DNA of 64,000 nucleotides from contig NZ_NBBI01000001.1 in the NCBI RefSeq assembly GCF_002197685.1, positions 434,001 to 498,000 of the forward strand. The letters run 5' to 3'. The notes under the pieces are model-generated. The model searched no databases. It had not been told where the DNA came from and worked only from the letters and a program-made list of their open reading frames with translations. Shown in pieces: positions 33,119 to 41,908 of the stretch. The position numbers and the translations under genes were made by a program. How positions within the stretch are numbered: position 1 is the stretch's first letter; each line of letters begins with the position of its first letter. The stretch comes from Sphingomonas dokdonensis. Its GTDB lineage: Bacteria > Pseudomonadota > Alphaproteobacteria > Sphingomonadales > Sphingomonadaceae.

Positions 33119-33760
33119 GTGAACACCGACGATCTGATCCTGAAGCTTTCGCAGGATAGTCGCCCAATGCGACCTGAGCGGCCGAGTGCGCGTCTCGCCA
33201 TGGGCGTCGCTTGCGGTGCGGCGATGTCCGCGGTGCTTGTAATCCTGTGGCTTGGGCCACGCGCGGACCTCGCCGCTGCGGTTCATCACGCGTCGTACTG
33301 GCTGAAGTGGGGCTATACGCTGTCGCTGTCGGCAGCGGCGCTGGCCGTGACGGTTCAACTGGCGCGACCGGATACCGGCAGACTGCACGGATTGTGGCTG
33401 CCGATTATTCCCGTGATTCTCCTGACCTGTGTCGGGCTGATCGAGCTTCTGCGCACGCCCCCCGCCGATTGGCTGTCTATGTGGCTGGGGCAGAGCTGGC
33501 TAGCGTGTCCCGCCCTGGTGCTCCTATTCTCCCTGCCGATCTTCGTTGGCCTGCTGTGGTCGTTCCGCCGGCTAGCGCCGACCCGGCTGCGCGCCGCCGG
33601 CGCTGCCGCCGGGCTGACGGCCGGTGCATCGGCAGCGAGCGTCTATTGCCTCCATTGTCCGGAGGTGTCCGCATTGTTCGTGCTGACCTGGTACACGCTG
33701 GGCATCGCACTGGCGACGCTGCTGGGCATGTTGCTCGGCCCGCGCCTGTTGCGCTGGTAG
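33119..33760 (+). CDS. nrsF: NrsF anti-sigma-F factor (DUF1109)
   Basis: A 213-residue inner-membrane protein with six hydrophobic helices and the DUF1109 beginning (NTDDLILKLSQDSRP). The cytoplasmic N-terminus would bind the sigma factor. Cys130 (SWLACPALV) and Cys180 (CLHCPEVSALF) are present; as I recall, the Caulobacter NrsF uses Cys at almost the same positions (131 and 181) to release sigma-F under metal or oxidant stress. I chose GTG 33119 after CAGGAG; an ATG at 33068 would add 17 residues foreign to the family. It is separated from the sigma gene by 2.3 kb, although the two are usually adjacent. Confidence 0.87.
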   Translation: MNTDDLILKLSQDSRPMRPERPSARLAMGVACGAAMSAVLVILWLGPRADLAAAVHHASYWLKWGYTLSLSAAALAVTVQLARPDTGRLHGLWLPIIPVILLTCVGLIELLRTPPADWLSMWLGQSWLACPALVLLFSLPIFVGLLWSFRRLAPTRLRAAGAAAGLTAGASAASVYCLHCPEVSALFVLTWYTLGIALATLLGMLLGPRLLRW

Positions 33761-33795
33761 CGAGCGGCCCTGCCGTCCACCAACGCAATGATCGT

Positions 33796-33821
33796 GTAAC
33801 CGCTCGCCTGCCCGTCGCGAA
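33796..33821 (+). promoter_or_regulatory. SigF-type promoter of the DUF417 gene
   Basis: GTAACC (33796-33801), exactly 16 bases, CGAA (33818-33821), 23 bases before the ATG at 33845. Confidence 0.62.
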
Positions 33822-33844
33822 CTACCGCCGCGAAGGGTGAAACG

Positions 33845-34309
33845 ATGAACGCAAATATCGGTATGTACGAGCGTGGCGTGGCTGCCGGGCTGCGCTGGAC
33901 ACTTGTTCTGATCTTCGCCCTGTTCGGGACCGCCAAATTCGCGGCCTATGAGGCGCAAGGGGTGGCGACGCTTGCCGCCAGCTATCCGCTCTTCGGCTGG
34001 ATGTACCCGCTGCTGGGCGAACGCGGCGCAAGCAACGTGATCGGTACGATCGAGCTTGCCACCGGTGCGATGATCGCGGCCGGCGCATGGTCGACGCGCG
34101 CCGGGCTGGTCGGCGGCCTCATGGGCGTCGCCACCTTCTACATCACGCTCAGCTTCGCCATCGGCGCGCCGGCCTTTTGGGAGAGCGGCTATGACGCGCC
34201 TTTTCTCGGTCGAACCGGGCAGTTCCTGATCAAGGACGTCGTGCTGCTCGCCGCCTGTGCGGCAATCGCGGTGGACGGGCTACGCCGCATGATCGATCGC
34301 ACGGCGTAG
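33845..34309 (+). CDS. DUF417 (RclC/YkgB-family) membrane protein
   Basis: A 154-residue membrane protein with four helices and family motifs LIFALFGTAKFAAYEAQGV, YPLFGWMYPLLGERGASNVI and GRTGQFLIKDVVLLAA. E. coli RclC, in the reactive-chlorine resistance operon, belongs to this family. The gene has its own SigF-type promoter, which ties it to the repair regulon. Its biochemical function is not known. Confidence 0.87.
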   Translation: MNANIGMYERGVAAGLRWTLVLIFALFGTAKFAAYEAQGVATLAASYPLFGWMYPLLGERGASNVIGTIELATGAMIAAGAWSTRAGLVGGLMGVATFYITLSFAIGAPAFWESGYDAPFLGRTGQFLIKDVVLLAACAAIAVDGLRRMIDRTA

Positions 34310-34328
34310 CAAGCGGCCCGCGCTGCAT

Positions 34329-35591
34329 TCAGCGCCCGGGCACGTCCTCAAATACCGGCGCGCGGTCAAAATCCGCCTTGCCGAACGGCAGGTCGCGGAA
34401 AAGGTAGCGGTAGTAGAACGCGCGCAACCGCGCGTGGAAATCGCGTACCCGGTCCTGATAGGCGAGCCGGCCGCGCAGGTCCGTATCGGCGAGGCGGGTG
34501 AGCAATCCCTGCACGCCGACCGACGGCAGTACCCAGCCAAGCGCCCGGCCGGCAGCGTCGCGCGCCTCCAGCCCGGCGCGGTACGCGGCCACGCGCTTCG
34601 CCACGCTCTCGTCACCGTTCTGGTGAAAGGCGAGGTACCATTTATAGTGGAATTCCGGCCCGAGCGGTGCCGAATCCGACCACTCGGGATGATTGGCGTA
34701 AAAACGGCGCATGGTGTTCTCGCGTGGCACGTCCCAGGCGTGGTTGACCGCCTCACGCTGGGCGAGCGCGATCTCCGCGCCCTGCGCGACGGGCACCGCG
34801 GCGTTGATCGCGACATGGCCGAGCGTGGGGACGATCAGCACGAGTACCAGCCACGCCGCGGCAAGCGTGGCGGCATTCGCCACCGAGCTCCAGCGCAGCC
34901 GCCCGATCAGCACGGCAAGCGCCACCCAGAACAGCAGATAAGCGGCGGTCACCAGCACCACGATCGCAATCACCGGCAGCGACACGCCTTCGATCGCGGC
35001 GGCGACGACGAAAGGGATCGACAGCACCGCCCACAGCAGCGCCAGACGCAGCGACGTGCGGCGGCGCCACAGCGCCCGACCGCCATGCGGCAGCGCCTCC
35101 AGCGTACGGAGCCGCCCTGCCTCCCGCTCACCGGACACCAGATCGTGGAACAGCGCGATCACGAACAGCGGCGACAGGAACACCAGCACAAAGGCGAAGT
35201 CGAAGCGGCCGGGCAGCGCCAGCTCCGGATTGAACGTGTCGCCGTCATAGATCTGCGCCTCCAGCCCAAGCGCGCGGACGCGCTGAATATAGGGCGCGAC
35301 ATCGCGCATGCCGATGGCGGCGAAGGCGAGCGGTGCGGGTGCATCCCATGTCGGGTGGAAGCTGTAATAGGCTGCGCTGCCGGCATCCTTGGTCCGGTCG
35401 ACGTAATCGGCGACCGCGTCGATATCCTCCGCCTGGGCGGCCGGCACCGCGGCGATGGCGGCGCGCTGCCGCGCGACCTCCGCCATGCCGCTGACCAGCG
35501 CCGCGATCGTCAGCACGCCGAGCAGCGCCAGCGCGACGATGGTGAGCCGCTGGCGGAGCAGCAGGCGCAATTCGTAGCGGACGAGGCTCAT
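34329..35591 (-). CDS. ABC transporter permease, DUF3526 type (second)
   Basis: A 420-residue permease of the ABC-2 type with a large extracytoplasmic domain (DUF3526) between the first and second helix: MSLVRYELRLLLRQRLTIVALALLG at the start (read across 1-25), FHDLVSGEREAGRLRTLEALP, and helices clustered at about 120-270. It overlaps the other permease gene by four bases (start ATG 35591; the longer upstream frame is out of context). With the other permease and the ATPase it forms one complex. The last gene of a four-gene operon headed by a TonB-dependent receptor. Confidence 0.85.
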   Translation of the reverse strand: MSLVRYELRLLLRQRLTIVALALLGVLTIAALVSGMAEVARQRAAIAAVPAAQAEDIDAVADYVDRTKDAGSAAYYSFHPTWDAPAPLAFAAIGMRDVAPYIQRVRALGLEAQIYDGDTFNPELALPGRFDFAFVLVFLSPLFVIALFHDLVSGEREAGRLRTLEALPHGGRALWRRRTSLRLALLWAVLSIPFVVAAAIEGVSLPVIAIVVLVTAAYLLFWVALAVLIGRLRWSSVANAATLAAAWLVLVLIVPTLGHVAINAAVPVAQGAEIALAQREAVNHAWDVPRENTMRRFYANHPEWSDSAPLGPEFHYKWYLAFHQNGDESVAKRVAAYRAGLEARDAAGRALGWVLPSVGVQGLLTRLADTDLRGRLAYQDRVRDFHARLRAFYYRYLFRDLPFGKADFDRAPVFEDVPGR

Positions 35592-37027
35592 CGACGGGCT
35601 CCCAGACGACGGGTGGCGAGCGCGAGCAGGACGGCGGCGAGCGCCAGCCAGCCGATCACGATGGCAAGGCCCGGCGCCGCGCCAGCCGCCAGTGTCGCAC
35701 CGCTCGGTGCCGTGTAGATGAAGTCGGGCATTTGCTGCCAAGCGGTGGCGGACACGCGCTTGCGACGGTCGGCACCGGCGTCGACGGCTGTATCGTCGGC
35801 ATAGCTGACGTCTTCCGCCTGCATCCTGTTCAGCCGCTGGACCAGCGCGTAGCGATATGCCTCGGCCTGTTCGAGGAAGCGGCGATGCCCGGCGAAATCG
35901 GTGCCGGCTGCGGCCATCGACAGCGACCGGAGCGCGATGGTCGGGCTCAGCAGACCGATCCCCTCGACGAGCGCGTTCTGCCGGCGCTGCGCGTCATAGC
36001 TGGCGGTGGCATAGCGATCGAACAGGGTCGTGGTCAGCCGCTCCCCCTCCAGTCCGAGCAGGCCCTTGTAGTTGACCGGCAGGTCCTCGACGCGGGTCAC
36101 GCCGTAGCGGTCGAGCACCGATCGCTTGAACGCGGCGAAATGGGGGTCGTCGGGATTGTGGCTGTCGCCCATGGTACGCAGGTCGCGGGCGATCGCCACA
36201 TCGGTCTGCAACCGGTTCTGCAGCGGCACCGCGGCGCTCGCCACGTCGGGCGCGACGCGTGGCAGGAGCACAACGGCGACCGTCCACAGCGCGACCAGTG
36301 CGAGCAGCGCGTCGCGGCTGCGGCGAACGGCGGCGGACACCAGGACGATCAGCACCACCCATAGCGCCAGATAGGCCGCATAGCCGATCGCGATGGTCGC
36401 CATCGGCAGCGCAAGTGCCCCTGGCTGCCCGGCAAGCGCGACAAAGCCGATCATCGCCGGCAATCCCGTCAGCAGCGCCACCGCGCCCAGCGCCATCAGC
36501 TTGCCGCGCACCACCTGGCCGCGCGTTGCGCCCTGCAACATCAGCATGCGGATCGTGCCGCGCTCCGTCTCGCGCGCCAAAGCGCCATAGCCGAGGAAGA
36601 TCAGCAGCAGGGGCGCCACCACCTGAAGGACGAACGCCGGGGTCAGCTGCCCGAAGCGGACCAGCAGCGAGCTTTGGCGCACGTCGCCGAAATTGGCGGT
36701 ATTCTGCCGGTGCCCTTCCAGGAACATGCTGCTGCCGGTGAACGCGTCCACGCCGGGGTCGAAGGCGGCGAGGGGGCCGAGCGGGCGGAAGATGAAATGG
36801 CCGTAATGGACCACCCGGTGCGGGTGGCGATCGGGCTGCGCGTCAAAGGCATGTTCCGCCTCATGCTGGTGCCGCGCGCGCAGTTCGGCGTTGCCGCGCT
36901 GGTGCGACCAGGAGCTCAGCACCGCGACCAACGTCAGCAACACCAGCAGCGCAAAGGCGATCACCGCGACCCGGTTGCGCACCATCAGGCGCAATTCGTC
37001 GCGGGCGATGAGGCGGGTCACGCTCAT
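35588..37027 (-). CDS. ABC transporter permease, DUF3526 type (first)
   Basis: A 479-residue paralogue of the next gene with the same layout: one N-terminal helix (about 17-35), a soluble segment, then helices from about 125 to 270 with YGALARETERGTIRMLMLQGA, a second soluble domain and a final helix at about 445-470. The start ATG 37027 overlaps the stop of the ATPase gene by four bases. Permease pairs of this type are often linked to TonB receptors in sphingomonads and xanthomonads; whether they import or export is not established. Confidence 0.85.
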   Translation of the reverse strand: MSVTRLIARDELRLMVRNRVAVIAFALLVLLTLVAVLSSWSHQRGNAELRARHQHEAEHAFDAQPDRHPHRVVHYGHFIFRPLGPLAAFDPGVDAFTGSSMFLEGHRQNTANFGDVRQSSLLVRFGQLTPAFVLQVVAPLLLIFLGYGALARETERGTIRMLMLQGATRGQVVRGKLMALGAVALLTGLPAMIGFVALAGQPGALALPMATIAIGYAAYLALWVVLIVLVSAAVRRSRDALLALVALWTVAVVLLPRVAPDVASAAVPLQNRLQTDVAIARDLRTMGDSHNPDDPHFAAFKRSVLDRYGVTRVEDLPVNYKGLLGLEGERLTTTLFDRYATASYDAQRRQNALVEGIGLLSPTIALRSLSMAAAGTDFAGHRRFLEQAEAYRYALVQRLNRMQAEDVSYADDTAVDAGADRRKRVSATAWQQMPDFIYTAPSGATLAAGAAPGLAIVIGWLALAAVLLALATRRLGARR

Positions 37028-37773
37028 GCCGCAAGCCGCTTCGACGCGACGGCGAAGCGGGCGTGCAGCGCACGCACGTCGAACCGCTCGGTGCCGCTCG
37101 CCGCGACCTCCTCGACGATCCGGCCGCCTTCGAGGAAGCCGATGCGATCCGCCACGTCCGCGGCGGAGAGCAGGTCGTGCGTCACCATCAGCACCGCGGT
37201 GCCGCGATCGCGCACCGCCCGCACCAGCGCATTGAAGTCGGCCGTGGCGCGCGGGTCCAGTCCGGACGTCGGCTCGTCCAGCAGCAGCACCGGCACCTCG
37301 CGCAGCAGGGCGACCGCGATCGCGACCTTCTGCCGCATGCCCTTCGAAAAGCCGCCCAGCCGCTGGTCCCAGGCGCGTTCCTGAAGCCCTGCCGCGGCCA
37401 GCGCATCGGTGATGACGCCGCGATCCTTGCGATCACCCGACAGCGCCAGCAGATAGTCCGCATTCTCGATCGCGGTCAGATGTTCGTACAATGCCACATT
37501 CTCCGGCAGGTAGGCGATCCGCCGCCGCGCCGCGTCGGGCGCCACGCCGGGATCGATCCCCGCAACCAGCACCGTTCCCGACTGCGCGCGCACGAAGCCG
37601 AGCAGCGTCGACAGCGTGGTCGACTTGCCCGCCCCATTGCCGCCCAGCAATGCGGTGATGCTGCCCGCCGGCACGTGCAGCGTCAGGCCGTCCAGAACGC
37701 GATGCTCGTCATAAGAGAGCGTCAGGTCCTGGATGTGGATCGCGTTCGGCGCGTTCGAAATGTCGTGGCTCAT
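37024..37773 (-). CDS. ABC transporter ATP-binding protein
   Basis: A 249-residue ATPase of the ABC-2 class. Walker A GGNGAGKST (about 44-52), Q-loop YLPENVALYE, signature LGGFSKGMRQK, Walker B VLLLDEPTSGLDP and H-loop His in MVTHDLLSA are all present, so it should be active. It lies between the TonB-dependent receptor (12 bases) and two permeases (overlap), and energises that transporter. Confidence 0.93.
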   Translation of the reverse strand: MSHDISNAPNAIHIQDLTLSYDEHRVLDGLTLHVPAGSITALLGGNGAGKSTTLSTLLGFVRAQSGTVLVAGIDPGVAPDAARRRIAYLPENVALYEHLTAIENADYLLALSGDRKDRGVITDALAAAGLQERAWDQRLGGFSKGMRQKVAIAVALLREVPVLLLDEPTSGLDPRATADFNALVRAVRDRGTAVLMVTHDLLSAADVADRIGFLEGGRIVEEVAASGTERFDVRALHARFAVASKRLAA

Positions 37774-37785
37774 GGAATTGGGTCC

Positions 37786-39861
37786 TCAAATCTCGAAGCG
37801 GAGCGACGCCCGGATGGTGCGCGGCGCGCCCGGGTAGATCCACAGCGCGCTGTAGGAGCTGGCGGCGTATCGCTGATCGAACAGATTGTCGGCCTCCAGC
37901 CGAAAGCGCAGGTTTTCCGTCACCGGTGCCTCGATCGCGGCCTTGGCCTTTACATAGGCGGGGAGAATGATCGGGTTCAGTGTCACCGCGCCGGTGCGGT
38001 CCCCGACATAGGCGACGCCGCCGCTCAGCTGCCATTCGCCGCGCGCCGAGGGGATACGGTGCACGACCAGCAAGGTGCCCGAATGCTCCGGTACGTTCAG
38101 CACATCTGGCGTCGGAAAGGCCTCATCATCCGCCTTCGCATCTAGCCAAGCGTAATTGGCAACGATCTGCCATCGACGCCCGAAACGCGCCGAGGCATCC
38201 AGTTCGATGCCTTGGCTGACGAGGCTACCAACGGGAGCGAGAAAGTCCGGGTATCGCGGATTGGTGGTAAGGATGTCCTTTTTACGGATGTCGAACCAGG
38301 TTGCAGCTACATCAATGCCGGGCAGTTTTGCGGCAATGCCCACTTCATACCCGCGTCCCGTCTCCGGCCCGAAGCCATTGCCGTCGCGGTCCGTGCCAGT
38401 GTTCAACGAGAAGTTTTCGCCCCAGTTCGCGTGAACTGCCACAGCATCTGTCAACCGGTAGCGGCCGCCCACGCGGAAATTGACGGGCTCGTCGATGTTA
38501 CGTCCTGTCACGCCGCTGTTGTTGTTGACGATCTTCTGCTGGTACGGGTCGATACGCGCACCGCCGACCAGCGTCAGGCGATCGGTGACTTCCCACATGT
38601 CCTGAATGTAGAAGGTGCCGACCCAGCGGTTTTCGTCGTTGTTAGTGAACGGGCGAAGCGGCGCCGCCACCGCGCCATAAACAGGGTTGAACAGGTCGAC
38701 GGCGTAGGGCGCCGCTTCGGATGGATTGATGCGCAGCCAGCGCTCCTGATACTGGAAGCGATAGCCCTTGATCCCCGCGCTGACACGATGCCGGCCGATC
38801 TGCCCCGCCAGTTCGAGCCGCGCCGACAGATCGTCCACGCTGAAGTCGCGCGATCGGCGCTGCCGCCACAGCGCAGTGCCGACGATGCGGGACTGATCCG
38901 CCGACAAGCCCTTCAGCGTGCCGGTGCGCCAGACCACGCCGCCGTTGAGCGTCCATCCGCTGCCCAGTTGCGCCAGGCCGGTCAACTGATGCTGATCGTT
39001 CACCGATCGGGTGAGGCCGTTCGACGGCTCGCCGTACCAGTTACTCCGCGGCAGTGCGTTGGCATCGCCGTTTATCGCCGGGATGCCGCGATCGAATGGC
39101 GTGTCGAAGCGGCTGAACTCGCCCGTATAGGTCAGGCGCAGCGCATCGCTCGGCTGCCAGGTGAGCGACGGCGACACGATGCGCCGATTGACCGTCACGA
39201 AATCGCGCCAGCCGTCGCTGTCCTCCGCCGCCACGACGATCCGCCCCGCCAGCGTGTCGGTCAGCGGGCCGGTCGCATCCACCTCGATCCGGCGGGTGTC
39301 GAACGACCCGTAGCTGATCGTGGCGTTGGCGTGCGGGGTGAATCGCGGCACCTTGGTGACGATGTTGACGCGCCCGCCCGGATCGACGTCGCCAAACAGC
39401 GCGCCGGCCGGACCCTTCAGCACCTCGATCCGCTCGGTCGTGGCCGGATCGCGCGGCGGCGCCATGCCGCGGTTCGCCAGAAAGCCGTTCACGTAATATT
39501 CGGCGCCGCCATCGGGCGTGCCCAGAAAGCCGCGCACGGCGAAATTGTCGATCACCCCGCCGCGATTGTTCTGCTGGCTGAACCCGCTGACCAGTTCCAG
39601 GGCGTCGCTCAGCCGATAGGTGCCCGCCGCGTCCAGGATGTCGCGCTCGATCGAACGGCTGGACTGGGACATGCGCTCGGTGACGATGTCCGACGATTGG
39701 GTGCGGTCGATCGAGCTACGAGTGCCCAGCACGACGATGTCGGAGGGTTCGCCGCGGTTGGTGGCGGTCGTCTGCGCGAAGGCTGGAGCCGCACCGACGA
39801 TCAGCGCAAGCCCAAGGGCGGACGAACGCAGATGCACGGCGAAGCTGGACTGAACGGACAT
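37786..39861 (-). CDS. TonB-dependent siderophore-type receptor
   Basis: A 691-residue outer-membrane receptor of the FhuE/FecA-like siderophore group. A signal peptide ends at about residue 29 (GAAPAFAQ). The plug domain follows (LSDALELVSGFSQQNNRGG, FAVRGFLGTPDGGAEYYVNG, ERIEVLKGPAGALFGDVDPGG) and then the barrel, with the terminal strand ending in Ile (RTIRASLRFEI). A typical TonB box is not clear. ATG 39861 follows GGGAG. It heads the operon with the ABC genes. A 12-base palindrome lies 51 bases upstream. Substrate unknown: iron chelates or a peptide are both possible. Confidence 0.9.
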   Translation of the reverse strand: MSVQSSFAVHLRSSALGLALIVGAAPAFAQTTATNRGEPSDIVVLGTRSSIDRTQSSDIVTERMSQSSRSIERDILDAAGTYRLSDALELVSGFSQQNNRGGVIDNFAVRGFLGTPDGGAEYYVNGFLANRGMAPPRDPATTERIEVLKGPAGALFGDVDPGGRVNIVTKVPRFTPHANATISYGSFDTRRIEVDATGPLTDTLAGRIVVAAEDSDGWRDFVTVNRRIVSPSLTWQPSDALRLTYTGEFSRFDTPFDRGIPAINGDANALPRSNWYGEPSNGLTRSVNDQHQLTGLAQLGSGWTLNGGVVWRTGTLKGLSADQSRIVGTALWRQRRSRDFSVDDLSARLELAGQIGRHRVSAGIKGYRFQYQERWLRINPSEAAPYAVDLFNPVYGAVAAPLRPFTNNDENRWVGTFYIQDMWEVTDRLTLVGGARIDPYQQKIVNNNSGVTGRNIDEPVNFRVGGRYRLTDAVAVHANWGENFSLNTGTDRDGNGFGPETGRGYEVGIAAKLPGIDVAATWFDIRKKDILTTNPRYPDFLAPVGSLVSQGIELDASARFGRRWQIVANYAWLDAKADDEAFPTPDVLNVPEHSGTLLVVHRIPSARGEWQLSGGVAYVGDRTGAVTLNPIILPAYVKAKAAIEAPVTENLRFRLEADNLFDQRYAASSYSALWIYPGAPRTIRASLRFEI

Positions 39862-39911
39862 GGATACTCCCTGAGCGCCGACCCGACCTGCGCCAAGCCG
39901 ACGAAAACGAT

Positions 39912-39923
39912 ATGTTGCAACAT
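39912..39923. promoter_or_regulatory. Palindrome ATGTTGCAACAT upstream of the TonB receptor operon
   Basis: A perfect 12-base palindrome, 51-62 bases before the receptor start. Together with its flank (ACGATATGTTGCAACATGCC) it matches 16 of 20 positions at 41892-41911 upstream of the M14 peptidase gene, so both are probably sites for the same regulator. Confidence 0.5.
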
Positions 39924-40028
39924 GCCATACTTATCGTGCGCGGCAGCGCAACAGAGTTAACGACGTTATATTGTTACGGTTTGTTGCCGTTTGTCGCGGA
40001 TCAGTTCGGCGTCAGTGTTCAGCCGCAG

Positions 40029-41822
40029 TCAGTCGACTTCGCGCGCGATGGGGTAGCGGAACGGGTAGGGATGCCCGGGGCCCGCCTCGGCATACAGCCA
40101 CGCAAGCCGCGCATCGGGATCGGCGGCAAAGGCCGCGTCGGCCTTCAGCTTCGCGTCGAACCGCGCCTTCACCGTAGGGTCGGTCGCGAGCAGCCGGTCG
40201 CCTAGCGCGGCGAGCACGAACGCGTCCGTGTTCGGGGCGGGCGCGAGCATCTCGGGGAAGAAGCCCCAGGCGAGGAACGAATCCTGGCTCTCCGGCTCCA
40301 GCAGCGCTGCCGCGAGCAGCCCGAGCGGCTGATCCGCGGGCACCCGCACGCTGCCCGCGGGCATGTCCTCTTCGACTGTTTCGTGTTCGAACTTGGCGGT
40401 GATCGGATAGCGGCCTTCGCTCGCTTGCAGAACCTCGGGGTCGACCAGGCGCACGCTGTCGAGCGTCAGGCGGCGCGGGGCGGTGATCGTCTCGGTCGCG
40501 ATGCCGTGCAGGCGCAGGCGCTCGATCACCTCGGTCTGCGCGGCGGGCACCCACCACGCCTTGGGCAGGCGCACCGTCTCCGTCGCGGTCTGTCCGATGA
40601 CCGGCATGCGGAAGGTGACGGGCTTGCCCAGCCAGCGTTGTTCCATCCGGCCCGATGCGGGGGACCGATAGGTGTCGAATGCCACGCCCTTGAACCGTTC
40701 GATCCAGCCGATCGGCTCCTTGGCGGGCGTCCAGCGGGTGAGCAGCGTCGCCGGGCGGCTGGCACGATCCTGCGCCTTGGCGGCAGCGATCCTGCCGGCA
40801 TCCGTCGCCGCAACCTTCAGCGCCGCCTCAAGGAGGACGTACGTGCCCAGCACGCGCTGGCGATAGGGCTTCAGCATGTGGTTTTCGACCAGCACGGTCG
40901 GCACGCCGATGAAGTCGCCATAGCCGGTCGAATAGCGCGGCCCTTCGGGGCTGTAGCGAATGCCCTTGGACGGCTGGCGCGTGTCGATCGGGCTTGGGTA
41001 GATGATCGGCGTGTGGCCGGCCTTCGTCAGCGCGGTCGACACCGCGGGACCGAAGCGGCCCATCAGCCAGTCGGCCGTCGCGCGATGCCGCGCATAGGTG
41101 CCCCAACCGGCATAGGTGAAGGTGATGTCATACTGCATGTCGAAGCCCTCGCTGACATGACAATCGACATAGAGGATCGGGTCGAGTGACCGGATCAGCG
41201 CAACCATCGAGCGCGATTCCGGCGCGTCCAGCTTTGCATAGTCACGGTTCAGGTCGATGTTGCGCGCGTTGGCGTCGCGGCCTTTGCTTGCCGGGCCACG
41301 CACGTGCGGAAAATTGTACGGGCTCATCTGTTCGTGCCCGTCGATGTTGTAGATCGGCACGAACACCAGGTCGACCGCGTCGAGCAGGTCCGCTTTGCCG
41401 CGCAGTGCGATGTCACGCAGCAGCATGAGCCCGGCGTCCTTGCCGTCGATCTCGCCCGCGTGGATCCCGCCCTGCACCAGCACGACGGGCTTCGCCGCAC
41501 CCTGCGCGCCGCGCCCCTTGCTCGCGCGCACGAGGATCATGTCGCGGCCTTCGGTGGTGTGCCCGAACGTCTCCACGGTGATGAGCGGGGAGGCGGCGGC
41601 GAGCCGCTCGAGCCATGCCTTCACCTCGGCATAGCGCGGCGTCGTCTCGAAACGCGCCGCCTCGGCCGGGGTGATCCAGGGATCGCCCGCCTTGGCGACC
41701 AGCGCCTCGCTCTTGCCGGACCAGGGCAGCGTCGGTGGCAGTGGAGCAGGCTGTTCCTGTGCGAGAGCCGGCGCGGTGGCGGTGGAGAGTAGCAGGGCAA
41801 GCGAAGTGGCGCGAACGAGCAA
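40029..41822 (-). CDS. M14-family zinc carboxypeptidase-like protein
   Basis: A 597-residue secreted protein: signal peptide to about residue 21 (ATAPALAQ), then a peptidase M14 domain (about 45-330). Zinc-ligand motif HAGEIDGKD (His and Glu) and a later His in YVDCHVSEGFD fit the family; RNIDLNRDYAKLDAPES is also typical. A long C-terminal region (about 340-597) resembles the second domain seen in this subgroup. The start is TTG 41822 preceded by AGGA. It probably trims peptides in the periplasm. It shares a candidate operator with the TonB receptor operon downstream. Confidence 0.87.
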   Translation of the reverse strand: MLVRATSLALLLSTATAPALAQEQPAPLPPTLPWSGKSEALVAKAGDPWITPAEAARFETTPRYAEVKAWLERLAAASPLITVETFGHTTEGRDMILVRASKGRGAQGAAKPVVLVQGGIHAGEIDGKDAGLMLLRDIALRGKADLLDAVDLVFVPIYNIDGHEQMSPYNFPHVRGPASKGRDANARNIDLNRDYAKLDAPESRSMVALIRSLDPILYVDCHVSEGFDMQYDITFTYAGWGTYARHRATADWLMGRFGPAVSTALTKAGHTPIIYPSPIDTRQPSKGIRYSPEGPRYSTGYGDFIGVPTVLVENHMLKPYRQRVLGTYVLLEAALKVAATDAGRIAAAKAQDRASRPATLLTRWTPAKEPIGWIERFKGVAFDTYRSPASGRMEQRWLGKPVTFRMPVIGQTATETVRLPKAWWVPAAQTEVIERLRLHGIATETITAPRRLTLDSVRLVDPEVLQASEGRYPITAKFEHETVEEDMPAGSVRVPADQPLGLLAAALLEPESQDSFLAWGFFPEMLAPAPNTDAFVLAALGDRLLATDPTVKARFDAKLKADAAFAADPDARLAWLYAEAGPGHPYPFRYPIAREVD

Positions 41823-41896
41823 GAACGATCCTCATGTGGCTGGTGGCGACGCGACGATCTTGAACCGCTCTGCCGTCGATCTACACCAGATACGAA

Positions 41897-41908
41897 ACGT
41901 TGTAACAT
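41897..41908. promoter_or_regulatory. Near-palindrome ACGTTGTAACAT upstream of the M14 gene
   Basis: This imperfect dyad lies 75-86 bases before the peptidase start and differs at two positions from ATGTTGCAACAT in front of the TonB receptor operon. The flanking bases ACGA and CC are also shared. Confidence 0.45.

Noticed and set aside
38212..39960. Plus-strand open frame of 582 codons opposite the TonB receptor
   Set aside because: No domain or signal peptide and a basic, low-complexity translation; the receptor on the minus strand is unambiguous.
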